The notes: generated from the letters alone by a model not told the origin. A stretch of DNA of 5,464 nucleotides from Phycisphaerales bacterium (GCA_019747615.1 JAIEQQ010000279.1:1-5464), one strand, 5' to 3'. Positions 1-5,411 are shown, numbered from the stretch's first letter. A program made the numbers and translations.

Positions 1-276
1 GTCTGCCGCGATATCGAACTGGCCAAAGCGACGGGGCACGCCGCGGGCTTGAGCGCCGAGATCAACCGGCTCGCGCCCTGCTTCCCGGGCGTGCGCGTGC
101 GCGGGCCGATGCCCTGCCCGATCTCACGCATCGCCGATCATCATCGCATCGCCATCGAGCTCACCGCCCCCACGCGCGGCTCCTTGCAGAGCCTTCTCGC
201 GCAGCTCCGCGGCGCCGGCCTGCTGATCGCCGACGCGAATACCGCTGTCGATGTCGATCCGGTCTCGCTGATGTGA
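1..276 (+). CDS. priA: Primosomal protein N' (PriA helicase), C-terminal fragment
   Basis: This is the 3' end of a gene that begins before the window; reading frame 1 is open from the first base and ends at TGA 274-276, giving 91 residues. PriA is a 3'-to-5' superfamily 2 DNA helicase that reloads the replisome at stalled forks. The visible part matches its C-terminal domain: a GPMPCPISRI block (residues about 35-44), a conserved basic/hydrophobic strand (HHRIAIELTAP), a helix (LQSLLAQLRGAGLL), and the terminal VDVDPVSLM, equivalent to the DVDP ending of characterised PriA proteins. The helicase motifs and zinc-binding cysteines lie upstream and cannot be checked. A TTG at 49 could be mistaken for a start, but the frame continues upstream with similar codon use and the PriA similarity does not begin there. 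The gene converges with the metalloprotease gene, 48 bp apart. Identification rests on the short C-terminal signature. Confidence 0.85.
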   Translation, partial: VCRDIELAKATGHAAGLSAEINRLAPCFPGVRVRGPMPCPISRIADHHRIAIELTAPTRGSLQSLLAQLRGAGLLIADANTAVDVDPVSLM

Positions 277-324
277 CTCGTCACAGCACCGAGTGTCGCT
301 GATTCGCCAAGCGATCGAGCCCAA
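277..324. terminator. Convergent intergenic gap with weak hairpins
   Basis: This gap separates the stop codons of priA (plus) and the metalloprotease gene (minus). Two imperfect stem-loops can be drawn. One is ACTCG (276-280) pairing with CGAGT (290-294) around a 9-nt loop. The other is at 301-316, where GAT/CGC pairs with GCG/ATC around a CAA loop with one bulged T. Neither is followed by a T-tract on either strand, so these are not classical intrinsic terminators. A weak bidirectional terminator role is inferred only from position between convergent genes. Confidence 0.25.
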
Positions 325-2685
325 TCAGGGGCAGCCGTTGAAGTACACGCTGAAGAAGACGTTGTAATCGGCCTCGGTCACGCCGTTGTTCGCCTCGCCG
401 GGTCTGGCGGGTGCGAACCCGCCGTCGTCGGCGATATCGCACACCAGCAACGCGTCAAAGTAGCTGGAGAAGAACAGGTTGTAATCGCCCTCGGTCAACC
501 CGTTGTTCACGGCACCCGGATCAAGACCAAACGGCGGCAGTGGCACACCGGTGTCATACGCGATGTCACCGACGCACAGCGATGTCGCCGGCGGCGGGTC
601 GATCGTGAACTCACCAAACCCGGTGCCGCTGGCGCCGAGGCCGTCGGAGTTCGTGATCGTCACATCGCGCGTGCCGAGCGTCGCGCTCGGGCTCGTCGTG
701 ATCGACAGCCCATCGATCCGCGTGCCCAACTGCGAGACCGCCGGCGTGCCGCTGACCGTGATGCCCGGGCCAAAGTTGACCTGAGAGGCGTTCGTGACGC
801 CCATCAAGTTGGCACCGAGGATCACCACGGGCACCGTCACGCCGAGCGCGGCGTTGGCCGGTGTCACGCTGTTAATGCTGGTCGTCGCGCCAAAGACCGT
901 GACGTTGATCGTGTCCGTCGCGATTCGACCCTGATTATCAGTGACGCGGAGTGTCACAGGAAAGACGCCGTTCGACGGGTACGTCCGGGTCGGCTGAGCG
1001 GAGTTGCTCTCGAACGTGCCGTTCGCGTCCAGATCCCACGCGTACGCCGAGATCGAGCCGCCGGGGTTCGTAGCCCGCGAGTTGACATCACCGATGAAGT
1101 AGCAAGTCGTGTTGGCCGCGATGCGCTTGTTGATCCCCGCGATCGCCTGCGGCTCACTGGTGAAGCCGGGCACCAAGGCCGCCAGGTCATAGAGCTGCAC
1201 GGTTGCGTTCGAACTCGTACCCGGCGTGACATCGATCACCTGGATCGTGTACGTCCCGGGATCGAACGTCTGGTCGATGGTCTCCGCGACGCCGACGCCG
1301 TTGAGGGCAGCCTCGAACAGGAGCGTCTGGCCGTTGCTGGTGTATACGCGCAGCGCCAGATCGCCGATGTTGGTCGCGTTGATCGTCGTCGGCGATGCAG
1401 GATCGATGCAGTTGCTGGTCTGCGGGTCGTTCAGATAGCTGCCCCCGGTGGGCGTTGCGCTGATGATCACGCGCTGGCTCGAACTCACCGTGAACCGGAA
1501 CCAGTCCTGGTTCGACGAGTTGGTGCCGGTGGGCCCATTGGTCGAGAGATCGAGCAGTCGCACAGAACGGAACGCGGGGCTGGTCAGGTTCCCGATGTCC
1601 ACCGCCCGCACCGGTGCGTTGTTCCCGCTCAATCGATCGCCATAGTTCCGCCCCGCGCCGCGGCGCTCGTCGATCGTGACCATGTTGAAGTTTGTCGAGA
1701 TCTGCGGCTCCATCAGGAAGGTGCCCGAGCACGGGATGACGTGCTGGTAGCCAAGCCCGTGCCCGTGCTCGTGGGCCACCACGTTCCGCCAATAGCGATA
1801 GCCGTTACTGAAAGACGCGAGCTGCGTCGTGCCGGTCATGTAGCTCGTGTTGATCACCATGTCACCGCCGCTGCTGGGAAACTGGTTGTACGCGAGCACC
1901 GTGGTCGTACGCCCCAGCGGGATGCCGCCGATGCGGATGTCGCCCCGAGTGCCAGATTTCAGCGTCGAGTTCGAGAAGTTGCTTTCGTCGTCGCTGACCT
2001 CGGTGTAGTCGATGCCGGCGCTGCGTCGCCATGATGCAAGAGCCTGGCGGCACAACTCTCGCCCGCGATCCTGGGCGCTGGCACCAAAGAGCGCCGTGAT
2101 CGCAGCGTTCAGCGCGTTCGGTGCCGGCGTGAAGCCGGATGTCGATGTGCCCCAGGTCGGGCCGTCATCGGGGAACGAATAGGTCAGCGTCGCGCGCGCC
2201 GCCTGACCGGCCGATCGCGTCGCCGTCTGGCCGACGGCGACATTCCCGTTCCACACGGTGCCAGAGCTGAAGAACTTCGGAATGATCGTGCCCACAGGCC
2301 CGAGGTTCACCGGGCGCAGCGCAAAACGCGTCATGTCGTTGGCAATCGCTTCGGGGTCAGCGTCCGAGCCATAGCAGGTGGTGCTGTATCGAGCGTGGTC
2401 CATCAGCCGCGCCATCGCCGCCGCCGGGTCGCTCGTCCTCGCTGCGGCTGTCATCATCGCCACCATGAACGGGCTTCGCGCGCCGCCGCCATGATCATGC
2501 CCGCACGTCGGGCCGCACGTTCCGCCCGCGGCATCGGCGATCTCGCCGGCGCTAGCCGGCTCGCTGGCTCTCGCCACGCCGAGATTCATCGCACACACGC
2601 CAAGCCCGAGCGCAATCACGCCCGCGCGACGAGGCCGAACCAGATCAGCAGGGCGAGACGAAACCGAGAATGCAGAGTTGAGCAA
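325..2685 (-). CDS. Secreted matrixin-type zinc metalloprotease with PPC, PKD, IPT/TIG-like and dockerin-like modules
   Basis: The product is 786 residues from a TTG start at 2685. A Sec signal peptide comes first (about 1-40): an RPRR basic patch, hydrophobic core GVIALGLGVCAMNLGVA, and likely cleavage after ARA. The catalytic region (about 167-335) has matrixin-like GDIRIGG and GGDMVIN strands, the zinc site HEHGHGLGYQH (305-315; HExxHxxGxxH, DNA 1741-1773) and a probable Met-turn Met in FLMEP (325). Next come a pre-peptidase C-terminal (PPC) domain (about 392-488, DWFRFTV to YTIQVID), a PKD domain (528-598, AYAWDLDANG, YPSNGVFPVTLRVTD), an IPT/TIG-like domain (601-695), and two dockerin-like repeats (705-786) ending in NGCP. 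The product is presumably exported and anchored or assembled outside the cytoplasm; the substrate is unknown. The frame opens further to a GTG at 2781, but that stretch uses GGT, GTT, TTG and TGT codons unlike the gene body and lacks a suitably placed Shine-Dalgarno sequence. No cysteine-switch motif (PRCGxPD) is seen. Confidence 0.88.
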   Translation of the reverse strand: MLNSAFSVSSRPADLVRPRRAGVIALGLGVCAMNLGVARASEPASAGEIADAAGGTCGPTCGHDHGGGARSPFMVAMMTAAARTSDPAAAMARLMDHARYSTTCYGSDADPEAIANDMTRFALRPVNLGPVGTIIPKFFSSGTVWNGNVAVGQTATRSAGQAARATLTYSFPDDGPTWGTSTSGFTPAPNALNAAITALFGASAQDRGRELCRQALASWRRSAGIDYTEVSDDESNFSNSTLKSGTRGDIRIGGIPLGRTTTVLAYNQFPSSGGDMVINTSYMTGTTQLASFSNGYRYWRNVVAHEHGHGLGYQHVIPCSGTFLMEPQISTNFNMVTIDERRGAGRNYGDRLSGNNAPVRAVDIGNLTSPAFRSVRLLDLSTNGPTGTNSSNQDWFRFTVSSSQRVIISATPTGGSYLNDPQTSNCIDPASPTTINATNIGDLALRVYTSNGQTLLFEAALNGVGVAETIDQTFDPGTYTIQVIDVTPGTSSNATVQLYDLAALVPGFTSEPQAIAGINKRIAANTTCYFIGDVNSRATNPGGSISAYAWDLDANGTFESNSAQPTRTYPSNGVFPVTLRVTDNQGRIATDTINVTVFGATTSINSVTPANAALGVTVPVVILGANLMGVTNASQVNFGPGITVSGTPAVSQLGTRIDGLSITTSPSATLGTRDVTITNSDGLGASGTGFGEFTIDPPPATSLCVGDIAYDTGVPLPPFGLDPGAVNNGLTEGDYNLFFSSYFDALLVCDIADDGGFAPARPGEANNGVTEADYNVFFSVYFNGCP
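328..573 (-). repeat. Two tandem dockerin-like repeats at the protease C-terminus
   Basis: Two protein units lie back to back: unit 1 at 442-573 and unit 2 at 328-441. Both share the core NNG-[LV]-TE-x-DYN-x-FFS-x-YF, preceded by a [GC]DIA-x-D stretch and a Pro/Gly loop. The similarity shows in the DNA too: both units carry GTTGTAATCG and CCTCGGTCA followed by CCGTTGTTC, 118 bp apart. The pattern resembles the calcium-loop-plus-helix duplication of dockerins. The Asp/Asn ladder is degenerate, with NNG and TE in place of DxNxDG. It fits the GC-type dockerin-like tails of Planctomycetota exported proteins, whose role is thought to be surface anchoring or sorting; that role is known by family analogy only. 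Confidence 0.7.
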
Positions 2686-2691
2686 CGGATT

Positions 2692-2698
2692 CTCCAAA
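2692..2698 (-). promoter_or_regulatory. Shine-Dalgarno sequence fixing the protease start
   Basis: On the minus strand, TTTGGAG sits 6 nt (AATCCG) before the TTG at 2685-2683. This is the only in-frame candidate start ahead of the signal peptide with a well-placed ribosome binding site. It decides the start in favour of TTG over GTG 2781 and over the other in-frame TTG codons. Confidence 0.6.
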
Positions 2699-2760
2699 CA
2701 AACCTTGGTGAACAACAACCAAGACGATCGCGACCAGCGGCCGAGACCGCGAACCCCACC

Positions 2761-2786
2761 CCCGCACGCGCGGGTCCGCACGGACC
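2761..2786. other. Two overlapping stem-loops in the protease leader
   Basis: CCCGC (2761-2765) pairs with GCGGG (2770-2774) around ACGC. GGTCC (2773-2777) pairs with GGACC (2782-2786) around GCAC. The hairpins share bases 2773-2774, so they compete at their junction. They would lie about 75-100 nt upstream of the TTG start in the transcript. The pairing is seen directly; any regulatory role is a guess. Confidence 0.35.
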
Positions 2787-2883
2787 GCCGAGCATCCGCC
2801 CGGCCGAGGCAAAACGCCTCCTAGCTTCGCTCAGCAACGCACTTCGGACGAACAAACCCCTAGAAAATTCTTAAAATCCGTCG

Positions 2884-3879
2884 TTATCCTCTCCAAGCGA
2901 CACTTTTCGGGTCAATCGCGTCATCCGCGGCGTCCGTCAAGGCACGCAACAAGCGCCCCTGAAGCGCCCGGGCCACCCGCCCATCCCCCTCCACTCCCCC
3001 ACTTTTCCCACCACCCCCCACGCCAACCGCACGCCCACTGATCGCCACGACCCGCGTGACCATCGTCGTCGTCCCCAGCAGCACCACCTCGCTCGCGCGG
3101 CGGAGCTCCCCGACCGTCACCGCACGCTCCACAATCCGCGGCTCAATCCTCAGCAACACCTCCCGCGTCACGCCGTTGAGAATCGGCACACTCGACAAGC
3201 TCGGCGTCACGAGCTCGACATCGTCCAGCGGATCGCCCGACGACGTCACGCCCGGGCGATTCAGCGCGATCAGCACGTTGGTGTATGTTCCCTCGCTCAA
3301 CAACCCGCCATCAGGCCCGGGGCGAAACAGCAGCGTCTCGGCCGCGCCATCTTCGCCCTGATCTCTCACGCCCGCAAGTGCCCCGAGCACATTGCCCAGC
3401 AGCGAGATCGACTTCACATGCCCACGCGACCAGCGATCGTCCGGCTGAAGGCTCACGCGCTTGCACGCCGGCTCCGACGCGGGGCCATCAAACGCCAGCG
3501 GCGGCAGCGGCTGGGCGTAGACCATCGTCGTTGGCCGGTACCCGGAAACTGCGATGCGCGAGCGGACGGGCCCGTGGTGAAGCGGAGGCGTGCCGCGCGT
3601 GACCTGCCAGTACACAAAGGCATCGCTCACACCGTTCGCATCCAGCACACGATCCGTTGATGTCAGCAGCCTGCTGGCGTCCAGCTCGATCCCAGCCTCA
3701 TCCAGCCCGGCTTGCAATCTCGCGACATGCAGAGCGCCGGCGATCAATCGCCGCCGCCCGCGATGCGTGAACGCCCGCAGCCCCTCGTACAGCCCATCGC
3801 CGAAGAGGAACCCGCGATCAAAGACGCTGACGTGCGCCCGATCATGCTCGACGAGTTCGCCATTGAGTTCGATCAACAC
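2884..3879 (-). CDS. PLP-dependent class IV aminotransferase, D-alanine aminotransferase-like
   Basis: The product is 331 residues from GTG 3879, stopping at TAA 2884-2886. It is a fold-type IV PLP enzyme. The N-terminus FDRGFLFGDGLYEGLRAF has Tyr31 where D-alanine aminotransferases (DAAT) carry a carboxylate-binding Tyr. The block YWQVTRGTPPLHH (about 90-102) matches the DAAT QVTRG strand. HVKSISLLGNVLGAL contains the PLP lysine, Lys156. SEGTYTNV gives Glu196, which contacts the pyridine nitrogen, and LLGTTT (about 267-272) is a phosphate-binding loop. DAATs convert D-alanine plus 2-oxoglutarate to pyruvate plus D-glutamate in the cytoplasm. Here the usual Arg after TRG is Leu100, though the His two residues on (102) is kept. 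Branched-chain aminotransferase or aminodeoxychorismate lyase remain possible; EGLRAF is also BCAT-like. At 331 residues it is longer than the usual 280-290, with an insert near 207-222 and a Gly-rich C-terminus. The frame opens further to 4239, but that part is antisense to murD. The neighbour across 46 bp is murD, which consumes D-glutamate. Confidence 0.8.
   Translation of the reverse strand: MLIELNGELVEHDRAHVSVFDRGFLFGDGLYEGLRAFTHRGRRRLIAGALHVARLQAGLDEAGIELDASRLLTSTDRVLDANGVSDAFVYWQVTRGTPPLHHGPVRSRIAVSGYRPTTMVYAQPLPPLAFDGPASEPACKRVSLQPDDRWSRGHVKSISLLGNVLGALAGVRDQGEDGAAETLLFRPGPDGGLLSEGTYTNVLIALNRPGVTSSGDPLDDVELVTPSLSSVPILNGVTREVLLRIEPRIVERAVTVGELRRASEVVLLGTTTMVTRVVAISGRAVGVGGGGKSGGVEGDGRVARALQGRLLRALTDAADDAIDPKSVAWRG
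2985..3019 (-). other. G-quadruplex-type motif inside the aminotransferase 3' end
   Basis: On the minus strand there are four G-runs: 6 Gs (3014-3019), 3 (3007-3009), 5 (2996-3000) and 5 (2985-2989). The loops are TGGT, AAAAGT and AGTGGA. This meets the usual G3+N1-7 quadruplex rule on the coding strand, so it would also be present in the mRNA. It encodes the Gly-rich GVGGGGKSGGVEGD stretch. The base pattern is seen directly; folding is not shown. Confidence 0.5.
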
Positions 3880-3886
3880 GCTTCGG

Positions 3887-3895
3887 AGTGTAGCA
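3887..3895 (-). promoter_or_regulatory. Extended -10 element for a probably leaderless aminotransferase transcript
   Basis: The minus strand reads TGCTACACT, an extended -10 (TGn plus TACACT, 4 of 6 to TATAAT), ending 8 bases before the GTG at 3879-3877 with ...CCGAAGC between. Transcription would begin at or next to the start codon. That agrees with the lack of any Shine-Dalgarno sequence. No convincing -35 is seen 17 nt upstream, which extended -10 promoters can tolerate. Confidence 0.35.
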
Positions 3896-3925
3896 AATGG
3901 ACCGCTTCGCCCGGTACCCTGTCGC

Positions 3926-5263
3926 ATGGACCTTGCGAACTCACGCGTGACACTGATGGGGCTCGGTCGATTCGGCGGCGGCGTTGGCGCTGCCCGCTGG
4001 CTCGCTGCGCGCGGCGCTCGGGTGCTCATCACCGATGTCTCAAAGCCCGAGGACCTGCGCGAGCCGCTGGAGGAACTCGCCCCGTTGATCAGCGACGGCC
4101 GCATCACGCTGCGCCTTGGCTCGCACGACGAAGCGGACTTTCGACAGACCGACATGGTGGTGGTGAACCCGGCGGTGCCGCGCCCGTGGCAGAACGCGTA
4201 CCTGCGGGCCGCGTTTGACACTCGCGTGCCGATCACCACCGAGATCGGCCTGCTGATCGATCACCTGCCGAGCCGTCGGAACGTCATCGGCATCACCGGC
4301 TCTGTCGGCAAGAGCACCACCAGTGCGATGATCGCCCACGCCATGGCCGCCACCGAACGTCCAGTCGTCTTCGGCGGCAACATCGGCGGCTCACTGCTTG
4401 AATCGCTCGACCAGATCACCGCCGACACGTGGGTCGTGCTCGAGCTCTCCTCCGCCATGCTCTACTGGATCGGCCTCACGCAGCGTTGGTCACCCGGCAC
4501 CGGCGTCTGTACAAACCTCTCGCCCAACCACGTCGATTGGCACGGCACCCTCGACCACTACGCCTCGAGCAAGCAAGAACTCCTCCGCTACCAAACCGCC
4601 GACGACGTCGCGATCCTCGGGCCAGGGCTCGAATCATGGGCCGGCGCGACGCGAGCACGAGTCGTCAACGCTGGCGACGCACGCTTCGACGGTGTGCTGA
4701 AGATCCCGGGTGCGCACAACCGCCAGAACGCCGGCGTCGCGCTCGTCGCCTGTCGCGAGGCTGCGCCGCAGACGAGCGCTGAGGCGTTCGCGTCGCGCCT
4801 GGCAACTTTCGGCGGCCTGCCGCATCGGCTCGAGCTCGTCCACGAGCACGACGGCCAGCGCTTCTACAACGACTCCAAGTGCACCACCGTCAGCTCGCTC
4901 ATGCAGGCCCTTGACGCGCTCCGCGACCCCGCACGCGGCACCTCTCACATCCATCTCATCGCCGGCGGCTACGACAAACGCGTCTCGCTCTCGCCGGTGG
5001 CGCAGCTCGCCCCAGCGCTGGCTGGGCTTTATTGCGTCGGCAAGACCGGGCCGGCGATCGCAAGCGAGGCCCGAGCTCTGGCCGCTGGTCGCGTCCACGA
5101 GTGCGAGACCGTCCAGCGCGCGGCCCAGGCCGCGATGGCCGCCATGCGACCCGGCGATGTGCTGCTGCTCTCGCCCGCGTGCGCATCATGGGATCAGTTC
5201 CCGAACTATGAGCATCGCGGCGCCGCGTTCGCGACGGCGGTGAGAGAGAAGTTGGAGAGATGA
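3926..5263 (+). CDS. murD: UDP-N-acetylmuramoyl-L-alanine--D-glutamate ligase (MurD)
   Basis: This cytoplasmic ATP-dependent ligase adds D-glutamate to UDP-MurNAc-L-Ala in peptidoglycan precursor synthesis. It has 445 residues, normal for MurD. The N-terminal Rossmann domain has VTLMGLGRFGGG (8-19). The P-loop GITGSVGKST (122-131, Lys129) is followed by ELSS (Glu173), a conserved His in NLSPNHVDWHG (His202), and Lys216 in YASSKQ, at the position of the carbamylated lysine. The C-terminal domain has GAHNRQN (262-268), NDSKCTT (315-321), IAGGYDK (345-351) and LLSPACASWDQFPNYEHRG (414-431), the MurD hallmark. Departures include Val127 for the near-invariant P-loop Asn, ELSSAM for ELSSFQ, and SKCTT for SKATN. 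ATG 3926 is chosen because the Rossmann motif follows at once; the open frame back to 3590 is antisense to the aminotransferase. No Shine-Dalgarno sequence is visible; TACCCT (3915-3920) may be a -10. A heptamer array starts directly after the stop codon. Confidence 0.93.
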   Translation: MDLANSRVTLMGLGRFGGGVGAARWLAARGARVLITDVSKPEDLREPLEELAPLISDGRITLRLGSHDEADFRQTDMVVVNPAVPRPWQNAYLRAAFDTRVPITTEIGLLIDHLPSRRNVIGITGSVGKSTTSAMIAHAMAATERPVVFGGNIGGSLLESLDQITADTWVVLELSSAMLYWIGLTQRWSPGTGVCTNLSPNHVDWHGTLDHYASSKQELLRYQTADDVAILGPGLESWAGATRARVVNAGDARFDGVLKIPGAHNRQNAGVALVACREAAPQTSAEAFASRLATFGGLPHRLELVHEHDGQRFYNDSKCTTVSSLMQALDALRDPARGTSHIHLIAGGYDKRVSLSPVAQLAPALAGLYCVGKTGPAIASEARALAAGRVHECETVQRAAQAAMAAMRPGDVLLLSPACASWDQFPNYEHRGAAFATAVREKLER

Positions 5264-5354
5264 GCCTTCAGCCTTCAGCCTTCAGCCTTCAGCCTTCAGC
5301 CTTCAGCCTTCAGCCTTCAGCCTTCAGCCTTCAGCACTCAGCACTCAGCACTCG
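5264..5354 (+). repeat. Heptanucleotide tandem array, 10 x GCCTTCA + 3 x GCACTC(A/G)
   Basis: Ten perfect GCCTTCA units occupy 5264-5333, followed by GCACTCA, GCACTCA and GCACTCG (5334-5354): 13 units, 91 bp, with no spacers. The array begins on the base after the murD TGA. Because 7 is not a multiple of 3, every plus-strand frame through the array cycles AFSLQPS without stops. The minus strand meets a TGA every 21 nt in all frames. It is a microsatellite-like intergenic array, likely prone to slippage. The variant units at the right end show a second amplified version of the same period. Confidence 0.97.
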
Positions 5355-5370
5355 CCGGAAGTCTTCGGGA

Positions 5371-5389
5371 GGCAGGCGGGACGCCTGCC
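5371..5389. other. Perfect 8-bp-stem hairpin downstream of murD
   Basis: GGCAGGCG (5371-5378) pairs perfectly with CGCCTGCC (5382-5389) around the loop GGA. The stem is very GC-rich and could stop or pause transcription leaving murD, but no T-tract follows (CCCACACCCCAC does). It could equally be a dispersed REP-like palindromic element; I cannot test copy number from one window. Confidence 0.55.
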
Positions 5390-5400
5390 CCACACCCCAC

Positions 5401-5405
5401 GGGAG
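5401..5405 (+). promoter_or_regulatory. Shine-Dalgarno sequence for the right-end gene
   Basis: GGGAG lies 6 nt (TTTGAA) before ATG 5412, a well-spaced ribosome binding site. It is the main support for a real gene starting there. Confidence 0.55.
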
Positions 5406-5411
5406 TTTGAA

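Larger units (their letters stand above)
2686..2883 (-). other. Non-coding leader between the aminotransferase stop and the protease start
   Basis: This 198-bp stretch separates two same-strand genes, enough room for an independent promoter. An AT-rich patch at 2860-2877 (minus strand TTTTAAGAATTTTCTA) stands out in this GC-rich DNA and is the likeliest promoter region. The best hexamers I can place are TTGGAG and TAAGAA with a 17-nt gap, each only 3 of 6 to the sigma-70 consensus. An AGGAGG (2817-2822) and two overlapping hairpins (2761-2786) lie between the patch and the start. No T-tract intrinsic terminator for the aminotransferase gene is visible. Confidence 0.4.

Noticed and set aside
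1187..1792. 201-codon minus-strand open frame inside the protease gene
   Set aside because: It is a frame-shifted shadow of a well-supported multidomain coding sequence, rich in Arg/His/Ala as expected in GC-rich DNA.
2350..2400. Matrixin cysteine-switch near STTCYGSDADP
   Set aside because: It lacks the PRCGxPD pattern; a lone Cys in this region is not enough to claim a switch.
2590..2610. Lipoprotein lipobox at LGVC in the protease signal peptide
   Set aside because: The residue before Cys is Val rather than Gly, Ala or Ser, and a good ARA signal peptidase I site follows, so an ordinary Sec signal peptide fits better.
2686..2781. GTG 2781 as the metalloprotease start
   Set aside because: It would place 32 atypical residues before the signal peptide, its codon use differs from the gene body, and the TTG at 2685 has a well-spaced TTTGGAG.
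3590..3925. In-frame extension of murD by 112 codons upstream of ATG 3926
   Set aside because: It lies antisense to the aminotransferase coding sequence, is Ser/Arg/Pro-rich shadow sequence, and MurD homologues begin at the Rossmann motif right after ATG 3926.
3880..4239. In-frame extension of the aminotransferase by 120 codons
   Set aside because: It is antisense to the start of murD and has no family similarity; class IV enzymes start close to the LIELNGELV strand.
4634..5098. 154-codon minus-strand open frame inside murD
   Set aside because: It is antisense to conserved MurD motifs and has no recognisable domain.
5264..5354. CRISPR array
   Set aside because: The 7-bp units are contiguous with no spacers; it is a simple tandem repeat.
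5354..5368. Additional hairpin CCGGAAG/CTTCGG
   Set aside because: It needs a mismatch or bulge and leaves almost no loop, so it is too weak to list as a feature.
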